Assembly: GCA_035048815.1 (NCBI GenBank)
Contig: JAUCBN010000003.1
Location: 24,970,001-25,034,000, forward strand
Direction of reading: 5' to 3'
DNA: 64,000 nt
DNA from: Abelmoschus esculentus
Taxonomy: Eukaryota; Streptophyta; Magnoliopsida; Malvales; Malvaceae
The first letter of the stretch is position 1, and each line of letters begins with the position of its first letter. The notes below the pieces were generated by a model. That model was not told where the DNA came from, ran no database searches, and worked only from the letters and a program-made list of their open reading frames with translations. Position numbers and translations under genes: made by a program. Shown here in pieces: positions 1 to 11,968 of the stretch.

Positions 1-822
1 TGTCCATTTATGGTGGAAAGAAAAAAATGATTAGGCAGTTATTGGAGCTAGATCCAGGAATAAATATTTTAATCTATTCAGTTCGATTGAATCTAATTTT
101 TTAATTAAAAATCGAATCCAGGGCATATTAGATATTTATTAAAAGAAAAAACAAGTCGAATTAAAGTCGAGTTTAGAATATTTATTGAACTTAGATCTTT
201 GATTAATTGTTCAACTAATTAATTTAATATTTTTATTTTGATCAGAAATTAATTTTTTAATTTTAAAAAAAATATTTGACTCCTATGATTTGACAACCTG
301 CTAGAACACATTATCATCTCTGGTAAAATTTACTAAAAAATAATTGTAAGTGACCAATTTAGAATCAAAATATATTATTCGTAGTGAATTTATCAAAAAC
401 TAATTCAATGAGTAAAATAATTTTTTATAATAATTAGGTGATTAAACAGAAAATTTACCCTAAAATAATTAAATTTTATATTTGCCGATTTATATAACTT
501 TATGCATGATCATCAGAAGTTTTTTTTATTTGTACATCAAATATTATGGAATTTTATTATCTTTATAAATTTGGGATCTTAATTTACCTTTATTTTTAGC
601 AATGACTAGATTTTATTAATTAAAATCAGATAATTTTTATCTAAAAATTAATTTTTTAATAAATTTTTAAAGGACACATAAAAGAAGGCACATAAAAGAG
701 GCAAAAGATTTTTGCTCATTAGGGGTGTAAATCGTCTACCCCTCCTCCATGCCTTCATTTATGTCTCCACTCCAAATAAGAAGGTTTAGGGTTTTGGTTA
801 GGATTTAGGGAATTAGGGGTAG
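1..822. other. AT-rich intergenic flank
   Basis: No ORF with family resemblance, no RNA gene and no clear repeat was seen. The last stretch (about 780-822) is a run of TTTAGGG/TTAGGG-like words. Similar wording (TTTAAGATTTAGGATATA) follows the Athila element at 23712, so the two flanks look like parts of one low-complexity sequence into which the element inserted. Confidence 0.6.
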
Positions 823-2550
823 GGTGTTGTTAAGTGTTATAATTTAATGTTTTTAGTTCACTTTTTACTCATGGTTATTGCTTTATTTAAGTATTTAATT
901 AGTTATAATTTTATATTTTCATGCATATTCATTAATTGTCACTTTATATCCTTGTTTGGTTATTTTTGGTTATTTCCGGTAGAAAAGATGCTGTTGTGGT
1001 TTATTTCTTTATTTACAGAAGAAAATCTTTGATGGAGAGCTATCTATGGAAAGAAGATATGGAAAGATTGAAGGATCAAGCAAAGAAGGAAATATATATT
1101 AGAAAGGAAAATATTTTAGTTTGATTATTTTCATCTCTATATTATTCTTTCAACCTTGTTGACCGAAAAACTCCATAAAAGGAGAAGTTTGGCGTCCAAA
1201 GAAGAGGAGAGGGAGCTGGATCGAGAGATTGAAGAGGAAGCAAGTGACAATTGTTTTTTTTTTCTCTCTTTTATTATTTTGAGTGATGAGAGGAATGTTA
1301 TTTGGAAACTATTGCCCAGCCATGAACTAATCTTAAGTTGGCTTGGGTTATTTCTATATTATGAATATTTAGTTTGATTTTATTAAGTGTTTGGTATGTT
1401 CTAAATTGGGGTTTATCTACTCTTGGAATTTAAACTTGTTTGCGAGAGAATCGGGAGAGGACTCGATAAACAATTTATTTATCCAGATTCGAGAGGATTG
1501 AATTCACGAAACGAGTAGGTATGGTTCGATCCAAGTGCAAAAGAACTAATCCGACTTAAGGATAAATGCAGGATTTCAACGGCTAAGAAAAGCTACGCTT
1601 TGCCGAACCTCAAGGATAGTTGTCCAACATTGCCCAGGCAATTCCCTCGTCTCCATTGCCCAAACAATCTACGAACTGACAACTCGGAGAAATGTCATAA
1701 GCAATCGATTGAGCCCAATTGCCTCGGCAAGTAGGGTGGTGCGAGCACCCATTCACGAAGACGAAATCATTTGACAATCATTTATAATTCGGAATAACTC
1801 AGCCTCATTTCTCAATCATTATTTTAACTATTTTATTTGCTCATTTATTATTTCAGTCTATTTCAATACAACCTTCTAAACGAATTGTGTTTTTATTATT
1901 ACAGTGCAAGAGATTAAATTCCAAAAGGCGCATCAATCACTGTGGATTCGATACATTTTTACTATAACTTGAACATGTTGTAACCCCCTTAGCCCGGCCT
2001 GGACGAAACCGGCACTAATGGGTCACACGGGGAATATCAAACCAAACCCGCGAAGGTTCGATTCGATAAACAACCCTAAAACCCGTAACTTTTTTTTTTA
2101 TTTTATCTTACCTAGATATACGATTAATCTCCTATGTGTAATTAACTAAAGTAAGACAGAGACGAACGCAGTCTAGCCATTATAAGTAAATAAATTAAGT
2201 GCATACATGAATAGGGACCAAAATGTAACAAATCAATATGCATTACCATATCCACAAACAATCCATCGGATAACAATTAAACAAGCTTAACACGTTCGTC
2301 ATACAATGAGAGATCAAACGAGGTATCTTAGTTAATCGATTCTATATTCTAACATTTATGGGCTTATTTGCAATATATGTAATACTAGGTATTTTATCCT
2401 TCTTATAACATTTGATGTGTGTTCGTGTTAAAGCGTGAATCATGGTGTCACAACATCTCCTAAACTACTCATAGATCCATTATATTCACTTACTAATTTA
2501 TATCCTACGTTTCATGCATTCAAAACTCTCAAATTGCCCATTCTAGGCCA

Positions 2551-2756
2551 GGTGTTTCGAAACAGCCCTTAGGGTGTTTCGGAACATGTGTGCCCAGGGA
2601 ACCCATGGTTCGAACTATGGTCGCCTGTTTCGAAACAACCTTAGGGGTGTTTCGGAACAGCCACGTTCAGTAGCATTTGGTACTGAACCCTGGTTCGATA
2701 CAGATGCTCAAATAGGCATAGGGGTATCGATACTGCCACAGGGTGTTTCGATACCC
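2551..2756. repeat. Cluster of GTTTCGAAAC / GTATCGATAC near-palindromes
   Basis: GTTTCGAAAC occurs at 2553-2562 and 2627-2636, with GTTTCGGAAC near 2576 and at 2649. GTATCGATAC lies at 2724-2733 and TTTCGATACC near 2745. Several are followed by CAGCCCTTAGGG or similar. The motifs are self-complementary and spaced roughly 20-75 bp apart. Function is unknown. A looser version of the same vocabulary occurs at 45690-46110. Confidence 0.7.
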
Positions 2757-3469
2757 CCTGTATTTTGGACAAAGTGAGACGTAAAAGCTCATTTAAACCA
2801 ATCCAAACATAAACTTTAATAACCCAAAACTATATGCAACATTCCTAGGCATCACATCATCATAATCACACTTTAAACATTTGGAAAGATCATAAAGAGA
2901 CCTATAGGCATGCTCCCTAAGGTATGAATAGCAACAACATATCAAACATACTATTACATGCTTCCACAACTCAAACAAAACAAAGTTCAACAATTAACAT
3001 TCAATCAATAATGGTTTTATTACATCATAAACCAAAGCCTAAGTACATATTCCCCTATAGATTGTGTTACACATTGCCTTGCCCAATTTATTTGCCAAAA
3101 ACATACCAATTTTAATGTGATCTTCCCCTTGGTTTCCTTGCCTCGAACGAAGCTCCAAGTGCCCTTATTTTTCTGCAAAGATGAAAAGAGAGCTTAAGCA
3201 AACATGCTTAGTGAGGTAGCTCCACAAAAGATCATCAATGCATCTATTTAAAACCATGTTGAAACCATAATTTGCAACACTTTGTCAAATCATGAATGCC
3301 AATATTATATGTCCAAATTCATTAAATCATATGCATCCTTGAGTTCACATAACCTTATCAAAACAATTTATAAATGATGCTCAAACCTTTTCTCAATTTC
3401 ATGTATGTATATTGGCTTTCTAGTGAACACTTAATGTGAACCTTGAGCTCACCGAATACACGGATCCAT

Positions 3470-3660
3470 GAGACATTTGTCTCGTCATGACACAAAGTCA
3501 CCATTGACATGACACGAAGTCACCATTGACATGACACGAAGTCACCATTAGCACTACCACGCACTATCGGACACATAGTCACCCTTGTTACGTGTAGGCG
3601 GCTCTACCACGCACAGTTGGACACAAAGTCACCCTTGTTACGTGTAGGCGATATTTTGTA
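3470..3660. repeat. Short tandem repeat cluster (AGTCACC family) inside the solo LTR
   Basis: The word GACACGAAGTCACCATT is repeated at about 22-bp spacing (3486-3550). It is followed by two longer copies of ACCACGCAC...GGACACA.AGTCACCCTTGTTACGTGTAGGCG, about 60 bp apart. On the minus (sense) strand the word reads GGTGACTTCGTGTC. The cluster lies within the predicted second intron of this LTR. Confidence 0.8.
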
Positions 3661-5476
3661 TTCTCAGTTTTGATTATAGTGCACTTAAGACAATCCTAAT
3701 GACATGTTATTCGTATTCGAATCTAAAGCTAGTGTCACTAAGCCAATATCATAATCAAATGTGTATGATAACTTGTTGCTCATAATGCATGCATAATATG
3801 TTCAACAAATGAACCAAAAGCCATGCCCAAAGGCACCATCATGTATAAGGCAAATAACCATATTGTATCCTAAATTATTTCTTATAATTTTTCATAATTA
3901 TGGATGCTAAATAAGCTATGCATTTCAGCAAGTAATTCTCATGTATGCACCATTTCAAAACATGCTCATGCATTTCCATAAATCCCATTGTATTACCAAT
4001 AAAATACCTTCGTCAAAAATAGCCGAAACTCATATCGGTTCATCAAAATAATTACTTTACTTACTCTTGAACTATGGAAGGTTTTCACACTCTTCCATAG
4101 CCCCCCAAAACAGTACATACCAAACGCAATTCGCTTTTAAATCCGTAACCACTCACCAACAAGCGAAACAAGCTTTCGCTGCTATCCGATGATCGCACCA
4201 ACGCACCAGCAATCAAGCTTCTTCTTGTACCTCTTCTACAACATTAAAAATAGAGCATTCTCACATCATAACATGCTCAAACCAACAGCCATATCCGATC
4301 ACCATTAAACTACCAAAAACTTAGCCGAAATGACCGAAAACTAAGCCGAAACGCATCCGAACAACATCAGCCCAAAACCTAACGAATCTAACATCTAATC
4401 CACTTCAATTATGATCCAAAAACACATCCAAACCATCCTTATATCTCCAGCAAAAATTAAGCATCTAAAACAGCCCATAAAACAACCGAAAAACACCTTA
4501 AAACTACACCAATTGCATTATTCCGGGATTAAATTAATGTGCTATCAAAAGAAGACTCAATCAATCATTAAATTAACATAAAAACATGATCGAATTCATC
4601 TAATTTCCAGCATTAAATGAGATCCAAAAAGATTTCACAAAAACATCTCAAAATCACTAGATCTAACATTAAAAACATAGAATCAAGTTTTTATTCAAAG
4701 ATTAGCAAGCTAATACTTGGGAATTTCAATAAAGAACCTTAGAAAAGAATAAAAATTCAAAAAATTACCTTCAAGATCGATTCACCAAAAATATGAAATT
4801 TTTCCCTTCTTGATTCCTTGCAATTTGATGTAGATTTGATGAAATTGATGCATAGGTTTTGTAAAGGATGTAAAGATGATGCAAGTGATGTAATCTTTGT
4901 TGAAAAAGATGCAAAAATCAGCAAGGAATTGAAGAGAAAAGATGAAGAGAAAGTGGAGAGAAAATGAGAGAAAAATGAGGAAAAAGTGGTTTTGAGAGAA
5001 AATGATTAAAAACCAAATTAAAGTAATTAAAAATACCTTTTTGGTAAATAAATCATCATTAAAAATTAGAAATGGGTTTATGGCCCTCTAAGGATTCTAA
5101 GTTTATCTTTCTTTTCAATTTAGTCACTAAAATAACATATTTGCCAAAAATTACAAATTTAGTCCCCCAATTTTCCAAAAATTATAAATTGGTCATTTAT
5201 GCATAATTAAGCATAATTAAAAATCATTATAAAATCCAAATTATTTACTTTTAATTTTGAAACATATTTTTAATATTTCAAACCACCTTCCAAATTATTA
5301 TTTTTCTTAATTAAAAATATCCTTATTTTATTTTTCTCGGAATTAATGAACCGGAGAACTCAATTCGACCCGAATCGAATCCTCCTAACTAAGCCTAAAC
5401 TAATAACCCCAAAAACGGGATGTTACACATGTACACTTACACGCAATCACGGAGTACTTTTACAACAACAAGTTTT

Positions 5477-5494
5477 TGGCGCCGTTGCCGGGGA
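5477..5494 (+). promoter_or_regulatory. tRNA-Asp primer-binding site of the Athila element
   Basis: TGGCGCCGTTGCCGGGGA matches the complement of the 3' end of plant tRNA-Asp, the primer used by Athila elements. It begins 6 bp after the 5' LTR end at 5470. This fixes the element's orientation as + and supports the family call. Confidence 0.92.
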
Positions 5495-5593
5495 TTGGCA
5501 ATAGCGACTTTGCTTTTAGTTTCTTGCTTTTCATTTTAAGTTTTTAATTATTTTTCGGATTCAAAGAATTTACAAATTTGGTTTTGTTGCTGT

Positions 5594-6669
5594 GTATGAC
5601 CAGGGCAAGACTATCATCAGAAGAACATTCATTTGAACCCAAAATTGAACAAGTATTTCGTAGGAGGAGACGTGAACAAATAGCAACAATGGCAGATCCT
5701 GTTCCTCTTTTCGTCAATCAACATGTCGTGGCAATGGGTGATGACATAGATGGGCAACAACCAATTCGTATAGAACGAAGATCCATTCGAGATTATTGGA
5801 AGAAGATCTCAACGGATTAAATCCAAGAGTTATTGCACCTGAAATTAAAGCGACACATTTCGAGTTGAAGCCAATAATGTTTAGTATGATCAATACGATT
5901 GACCAATTTAGCAGATCGGTAATTGAAGACGCTCGACAACATCTCAAGTCTTTCTTGGAGATTTGCAATTCATTCAAGATTCAGGGAGTTCACGAGGATG
6001 TTTTAAGATTAAAACTATTCCCATATTCATTACGAGATAGAGCAAAAATTTAGTTCAATAGTATTCCATCAGGTTCTGTAGGAACTTGGACAGAATTATG
6101 TTGTAATTTTATTGCTCGATTTAGTTGTACAAGCTTAACTGATAGATTACGTAACGAAATCACTTCTTTTCGACAGGGTGATGACGAGGCGATATACGAA
6201 GCATGGAAACGATATAGAGAACTCTTATGCAAATGTCCCATGCATGGATTTGCATTATGGACACAAGTGACGATGTTCTAAAATGTTGTAAACATGTCAA
6301 CTAGGATGATGTTAGATGCCTCAGCAAATGGCATATTCTTAGAAAAATCGGCAGAAGAAGCAATAGAAATCTTGAATCGTGTGGCAAAGAATGATTACCA
6401 ATTCCCCAATGCCAGACGAGGAATTAGACGAAACAACACTGAAAACGATGCATCGTGTGCAATTGCTTCACAATTGGCTACCTTAACAAATCTGGTTATG
6501 AACATCCAGCGTCCAAGTAACATAAATGAAATCAAGGTATTGAATTCTTTTTGTGATTTATGTAATGGTGGCCATGATTCTTCTGAGTGTTTACAGAATC
6601 CAGAGTCAAGTTTTTACGTGAGGAATTATAATCGAAACAACGCAATGTCAAATACCTATAATCCGGCCT
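5594..6669 (+). pseudogene. Athila gag, broken
   Basis: The reading starts MTRARLSSEE at 5594, the usual Athila gag opening. It shifts frame near 5815, where the next open frame continues with DLNGLNPRVIAPEI. In-frame stops follow near 6051 and 6281, and the rest runs to the stop at 6669. The middle (about 6060-6250) carries the retrotransposon gag core, including FRQGDDEAIYEAWKRYREL. A CCHC-like knuckle CDLCNGGHDSSEC lies near 6550-6590. Gag forms the virus-like particle that packages element RNA. The frameshift and stops make this copy non-functional. Family assignment rests on the order, the primer site and the motifs. Confidence 0.88.
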
Positions 6670-6806
6670 AGAAGAAGCACCCTAATTTTTCTTGGAGCAA
6701 CCCGAATAATGCTCTCAATCTGGGAAGTTCGGGCACACAAGTATCGGGATTTTAGCAAAATATGCCTCGACAACAGTTGTCGCAGCAACCGACATAACCT
6801 AGTTCT

Positions 6807-7112
6807 TTGGAAGATAGACTTGATGCTTTTATAACAAGAACTGAATCTATAATTGTCAATAATGAGAAGAAAACTAATGTTTTTATGAACAGGACTAAAG
6901 CTTTCATGAACAGGACTGAAATGCGGTTGCAAAATCATGAAGCAACGCTCAAAGCTCTGGAGACGCAATTGGGCCAATTTACACAAAATATGAACACAAG
7001 ACCACCGGGCGGTTTACCTAGCAACACTGAGATTACCAAAGGAATTAGCCATGAGCAATGTAAGGTAATCACAACTCGAAGTGGATTACGGATTAACGAT
7101 GAATCTGTATAG
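6807..7112 (+). pseudogene. Athila gag C-terminal / linker segment
   Basis: This open stretch opens with LEDRLDAFITRTES and has the two near-repeats VFMNRTKA and AFMNRTEM. It continues through RLQNHEATLKALETQLGQ to KVITTRSGL, a conserved linker between gag and protease in Athila polyproteins. The heptad-like spacing in ALETQLGQFTQNM suggests a short coiled coil. It is separated from upstream gag and downstream protease by several stop codons (6669, about 6755, about 6800, 7110), so it is part of one decayed polyprotein rather than a gene of its own. Confidence 0.8.
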
Positions 7113-7448
7113 AAAAACGAACCTCTAATGAAGCCAAAACCAAAACAAAAAGATGATGAAAAGGAGGAATCGGAAAATGTCGCGGCAAGCCCAGATGCCT
7201 TGGCAATACCCTCTCTTAAATTCTAAACAAATGAGAAGATTGAAGATATCCGAGTGCCACCACCTTTTCCATAGAGGCTTCGACAGTAGAAACAAGAATA
7301 TCAATTCAAGAATTTTTTGGATATTCTAAAACAAGTTTATATCAATTTACCGTTGGTCGAGGCGATAGAGTATATGTAGAATTACGCAAAATTTCTCAAA
7401 GATATTGTTTCTAAGAGAACAAGGTTATGCGAATTTGAAACTATTGCC

Positions 7449-7838
7449 ATGACGGAGGGATGTATGGCCATGTTGCACAACAAAATGCCACCTAAGTTAA
7501 AAGATCCAGGTATTTTTACAATTTCATGTTCAATCGGAAATCACTATGCAGGGAAAGCATTATGTGATCTTGGGTCGAGTATCAATCTTATACCAAAATT
7601 GGTCTTCCAACGATTGGGAATTGACAAGGCTAGACCCACCACAGTGATGTTACAACTTACCGATAGATCTTATGTGCATCCAGAAGGGAAAATTGAAGAC
7701 ATATTGGTAAGGGTTGATAAGTTTATTTTTCCTGCTGATTTTATTGTTTTGGATTGTGAAGCAGACGAACGTGCACCCATCATTCTTGGGAGACCATTTT
7801 TAGCAACGGGAAGGACGTTGATTGATGTTGAAAAATGA
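7449..7838 (+). pseudogene. Athila aspartic protease domain
   Basis: The domain shows the retropepsin active-site region as GKALCDLGSSINLIP, with DLGSS in place of the usual D[ST]G; Athila proteases characteristically read CDLGAS. The second half ends with IILGRPFLATGRTLIDVEK, the conserved flap-side ILGRPFL motif. The enzyme would process the gag-pol polyprotein. It is cut off by a stop at 7836 and separated from RT by a frameshift. The domain itself is open for 129 residues, the best-preserved part between gag and RT. Confidence 0.88.
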
Positions 7839-8342
7839 GCACTGACGATGCGAGTCAATGATCAGTAAGTTAAGCTCAACGTTTTTCGTACTCTTAAGCA
7901 TGCAGATGATCCGGAGGAATGCAAGATCATCCAAGCAACTACCCAATTCAATTTTAGAGTTGAAGATGACATCCTTGAAATTTGCCTCGACAATTCCATT
8001 GCCGAACCTGAAGAACATGAAGAACTTGCTAAACCAAGGGATGAAGAACAACCTGAAGCCAATTGGATAGTGAGTCAGCCCGGTAAGTTCTTCGAGCCAG
8101 TTGATTATTCAGGTAAGGGAGGTAAGATCTCAAAACCATCCATTGAGGAACCTCCAACTCTAGAACTAAAACCATTGCCAGGGCAATTGAAATATGCCTA
8201 TTGGGGAAATAATGATTCATTGCCTGTTATAATTTCTTCTAAGTTGCAGCCACGATAAGAAGAGCAATTGATCGACATGTTGAAAAGACATAAGAGAGCT
8301 TTGGGGTAGACGATTGCTGACTTAAAAGGAATTAGTCTGGCA

Positions 8343-9164
8343 ATGTGTATGCACAAAATCATTTTGGAAGAAGATCATAAGCCATTAATTGAGGCGCAAT
8401 GGAGACTTAATCCAGCTATGAAGGAGGTTGTTATGAAGGAAACCATCAAATGGCTTGATGCCGGTATTATATACCCTATCTCTGATAGTACATGGGTAAA
8501 TCCGGTACATTGTGTGCCGAAGAAGGGAGGTATGATTGTGGTAAGTAATGAAAATAATGAATTGATTCCAACTAGAACTGTTATAGGTTGGAGAGTTTGC
8601 ATTGATTACCATAAGTTAAACAAGGCCACTAAAAAAGATCATTTCCCTTTGCCCTTTATTGATCACATGCTTGATCGTCTTGCAGGAAAACCATTTTATA
8701 GTTTTCTTGATGGATACTCAGGATACAACCAGATTGCCGTAGCACCAAGTGATCATGAGAAGACGACTTTCACTTGCCCATGTGGAATGTATGCGTTTAG
8801 GAGAATGTCGTTTGGTTTATGCAATGCTCTGGTAATATTCCAAAGGTGTATGACGGCTATTTTTTCGGATATGGTGGAGGACTTCTTAGAAATTTTCATG
8901 GACGATTTTTCTGTTTTTGGAGACAATTTTGAAAATTGGCTCAGCAATTTAGAAAAAGTCTTGACAAGATATAAAGAATCGGATTTAGTTCTCAATTGGG
9001 AGAAATGTCATTTTATGGTAGATGAAGGAATTGTTCTCGGTCACAACATTTCATCCAAGGGAATTAAAGTTGATCGGGCAAAGGTGGAGATTATAGAAGG
9101 ATTGCCACCACCAACTACAACTAAAGGAATTCGAAGCTTCCTCGGTCATGCAGGTTTTTATTGA
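8343..9164 (+). pseudogene. Athila reverse transcriptase domain
   Basis: The translation carries RT motifs in order: VHCVPKKGG, WRVCIDYHKLNKAT, FSFLDGYSGYNQI-like (here YSFLDGYSGYNQI), FTCPCGMYAFRRMSFGLCNA, then the catalytic box IFMDDFSVFG, where FMDD stands for the usual YxDD as is normal in Athila. The thumb begins VLGHNISSKGIKVD and runs to IRSFLGHAGFY. A stop at 9162 splits it from the connection region (RFIHYFLKISK), which continues in frame. RT copies element RNA to DNA from the tRNA-Asp primer. All catalytic aspartates remain, so decay here is mainly by stop codons. Confidence 0.94.
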
Positions 9165-9911
9165 AGGTTTATTCATTATTTTTTAAAGATTTCTAAACTT
9201 TTATGTAATTTGCTTGAGCAGGATAACACTTTTGACTTTGACGAATCATGTAACACGGCGTTTCAAAATTTAAAGAAGCAACTTGCCTCGACACCCATTG
9301 TGGTACCACCTGATTGGTCTTTATCATTCGAAATAATGTGTGATGCAAGTGACTTTGTTGTAGGTGCAGTTTTAGGGCAAAGGAAAGGTAATATCTTTCA
9401 TATGATTTACTATGCCAGTAAAACCCTTAATAATGTCCAATTAAATTACACAACCACAGAAAAGGAATTAATAGCAGTAGTGTTTGCATTTGATAAATTT
9501 TGTTCCTATTTAATTGGTACTAAGGTAATTGTCCATACTGATCATTCGACAATTAAATACTTGATTGCTAAGAAAGATGCCAAACTTTGTCTAATTCGTT
9601 GGATTTTGCTTTTGCAAGAATTTGACGTTGAGATTAAGGACATGAAAGGAACGGAAAATCAGGTGGCCGATCATTTGTCAAGGTTGGAAGAAGGAAATGG
9701 CGAAGATAATCTATGGGAGATTGATGATGTGTTTCCGGATGAAAAATTAATGATTGCCTTGGCAACACCATGGTATGCCAATTTTGTGAATTTTTTAGTT
9801 AGCGGTGTTATACCTTATGATCTTTCTTATCATGGAAAGAAGCGGTTCCTACATAATGTTAAGCATTATTATTGGGACGAGCCTCTTTTGTTTAAGCAAT
9901 ATGCAAATTAG
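9165..9911 (+). pseudogene. Athila RNase H domain
   Basis: The domain follows RT in the same frame after one stop codon. Visible motifs are IMCDASDFVVGAVLGQ (first Asp), YTTTEKELIAVVFA (Glu), VIVHTDHSTIKYL (Asp) and ENQVADHLSRLE (last Asp), the four-acid RNase H arrangement of Ty3/gypsy elements. It degrades the RNA strand during reverse transcription. The tail WYANFVNFLVSG is the Athila spacer before integrase. The stop at 9909 interrupts the passage into the integrase zinc-binding domain. Confidence 0.92.
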
Positions 9912-11047
9912 TTTATTCGAAGATGTGTTCTAGAGGAAGAACAACAAAATGTGCTTCGACAATGTCATTTTTCACCCTATGGAGGACATTTTGGTGGAAC
10001 ACGAACAACTGCTAAAGTGTTACAATCTGTATTGTATTGGCCCACACTTTATAAAGATGCCCATGAATTTTACACGTAATGTGGTCGCTGTCAAAGGACG
10101 GGAAATATTTCCAAGAGACATGAGATGCCACTACAAAATATCCTAGAAGTCGAACTATTCGATGTGTGGGGTATAGATTTAATGGGACTTTTCCCATCTT
10201 CTTTTGGTAATGTTTATATTTTACTTGTTGTAGATTATGTTTCTAAATGGGTTAAAGCTACAGCTTGTCAAAAAGATGATGCCAAGACTGTTCGAAAATT
10301 TCTTCACAAGAATATTTTCACACGGTTTGGAATGTCAAGAGCAATAATTAGTGATGGTGATAAGTATTTTGATAATAAATTAATTGCCAAAATGTTTCAA
10401 AACCTTAGAGTAGCACACCGAATTGCCATGGCATATTATCCCCAAACCAACGGGCAAGCAGAAATTTCTAACCGAGAATTAAAGAGTATCCTTGAGAAAG
10501 TGGTAAATCCTTCTAGGAAAGATTGGTCGCTTAGAATTGATGATGCGCTTTGGGCATATCGCACAACATTTAAGACTCCTTTGTGTATGTCACCTTATCG
10601 ACTCGTCTATGGAAAATCATTCCATCTTTCGGTTGAAATTGAGCATAAGACATATTGGGCCATTAGAACAATGAACATGAGAGTGCTGGTCAAAAACGAT
10701 TGCTGGACCTGAATGAAATTGAGGAATTTCGTGCAATGGCCTATGACAATGCAAAAATTTACAAGGAGAAAACTAAGCGTTGGCACGACAAGAAATTGAT
10801 ACCGCGACATTTTATGCCTTGGAAACCAGTTCTACTTTTTAATTCAAGATTGAAGTTTTTTCCAGGAAAACTTAAGTCTAGATGGTCCGAACCGTTTGAA
10901 GTTGTTAAGCCTTTTTCACATGGTGCAGTGATAATCAAGTCCACAATTGATGGAAGGGAGTTTAAAGTCAATGAGCAAATATTGAAGCAGTACACCAATG
11001 CCAATGTTGAAGAGGAGAAAGATGGGGTTACTTTAGAAGAAGCATAA
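9912..11047 (+). pseudogene. Athila integrase
   Basis: The N-terminal HHCC zinc-binding domain is present in mixed frames at about 9950-10110: the histidine part lies near PYGGHFGG and the cysteine part CGRCQRTG follows, separated by a stop. The catalytic core is at 10125-10712, with DVWGIDLMG (Asp), AIISDGDKYF (Asp) and ISNRELKSILEKV (Glu) giving the DDE triad. A frameshift near 10690 moves the C-terminal part to 10700-11047, where FFPGKLKSRWSEPFEVV matches the GPY/F-type DNA-binding end. Integrase inserts the cDNA into the genome and makes the 5-bp duplication seen here. The copy is inactive because of the stop and the frameshifts. Confidence 0.9.
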
Positions 11048-11571
11048 TTATGCTCTTCTTTAGTAATTTTTAATTTTATTGCATTTTATTTGGACTTTTT
11101 TTATTTTTGGTATTTTAATAATTTAATTTTTATTTATTTCTTTTTATGAATAATTATTCTCTCATTATTTAAATAATTCTTGTTTTGATATTTTTGAATT
11201 TTAGGAAGATATTGATCATGGAAGATTTGGTAGAGATTTGGAAAGATTTCAAGGGGGGTTAAATTTGAAGAAGTTGCTATATTTGAATAAAAAAAAGTCT
11301 TCCCCAAACCTTTCCAAAACATTCCCATCGAAACTTTCCCCTTTCAAACCTAAAATAAAAACTTTCCCTCTTTCCATCATAACCTTGCCGCCACCCTTAG
11401 CCAATCACTACTCTTTCCATCATTATTTTCTTTCTTGATTCCATACACAATCCATATAAGCTTTTTTCTTTCCCATCAACCCATAAACCCAAGCAAGCCT
11501 TCTTCTTCATCTTTCTATTTTCTTTCATACTTCCAAGTTCTATTTTCCAAAAAATCTCAAAACTTCTCTAC

Positions 11572-11968
11572 ATGGCAATGAAGATCAAGAAGGTTGCCCA
11601 TCCGAGTTCTTCAATCGAACCACCCTACCGAAGATTTGCAACAAAGAGCATTGAGGACCGATTTAACAAGAAGTTTGCTAATCGGAAAGTGTGGGAAGAA
11701 CAAGGTTTTGAATATGATATGTCATGTAAGGACTATGGGCTCGGTTCCGATATTTATAAGATTATCAAGGATCACAAGTGGCAAATCTTTTTCCAGCAGC
11801 AAGAACCACCGAATGTCACGTGGCTTCTTTGGCATGCACATTAAGAGTGATGAACATCATCTCTTTGTCGACAAGATGACGGGGGATAAAGCGGAAGAAG
11901 TATTGTGTGATCTCACTATTGAAGGCAATGAATGGAACACGAGATCTCTAAAAGGAATAGTCAATTGA
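11572..11968 (+). pseudogene. Athila 3'-region ORF (plant transposon protein type), frameshifted
   Basis: The ORF begins MAMKIKKVAHPSSS and reads RFATKSIEDRFNKKFANRKVWEEQGFEYDM, like the N-terminal part of the extra ORF that Athila elements carry after integrase. It shifts frame at about 11815 and continues FGMHIKSDEHHLFVDKMTG...NEWNTR. The function of this ORF is not established. It has sometimes been discussed as envelope-like, but I see no signal peptide or transmembrane segment here, so I do not call it an envelope gene. Confidence 0.6.

Larger units (their letters stand above)
1979..5427 (-). mobile_element. Solo LTR (3449 bp), Tekay-like long LTR
   Basis: The unit starts TGTAACCCCC and ends ATGTTACA. 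It is flanked by the 5-bp duplication CATGT (1974-1978 and 5428-5432). No primer site, polypurine tract or coding sequence is attached, so this is a solo LTR left by LTR-LTR recombination. Sense is taken as minus, because read that way it begins TGTAACATCCCG, like the Tekay-like LTRs at 47772-63650. On the minus strand it has plausible splice signals (donor after 4769, mini-exon 4235-4157, acceptor before 3172) and a short-repeat cluster at 3470-3660. The copies around 2550-2760 of TTTCGAAAC/TTTCGGAAC are family-specific. Confidence 0.9.
828..5470 (+). repeat. Athila 5' LTR, split by a solo LTR
   Basis: The LTR starts TGTTAAGTGTTATAAT and ends TTTTACAACAACA. It aligns with 13816-14147 joined to 22850-23706. 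Bases 1979-5432 are an inserted solo LTR plus one TSD copy, and removing them leaves 1189 bp. Scattered substitutions separate the two LTRs, for example TTCACTTTTTACTC against TTCCCTATTTACTC near the start, so the insertion is not very recent. Confidence 0.92.

Noticed and set aside
8375..8995. Minus-strand open frames opposite the Athila RT
   Set aside because: They are shadows of the + strand RT frame, which carries the full motif series.
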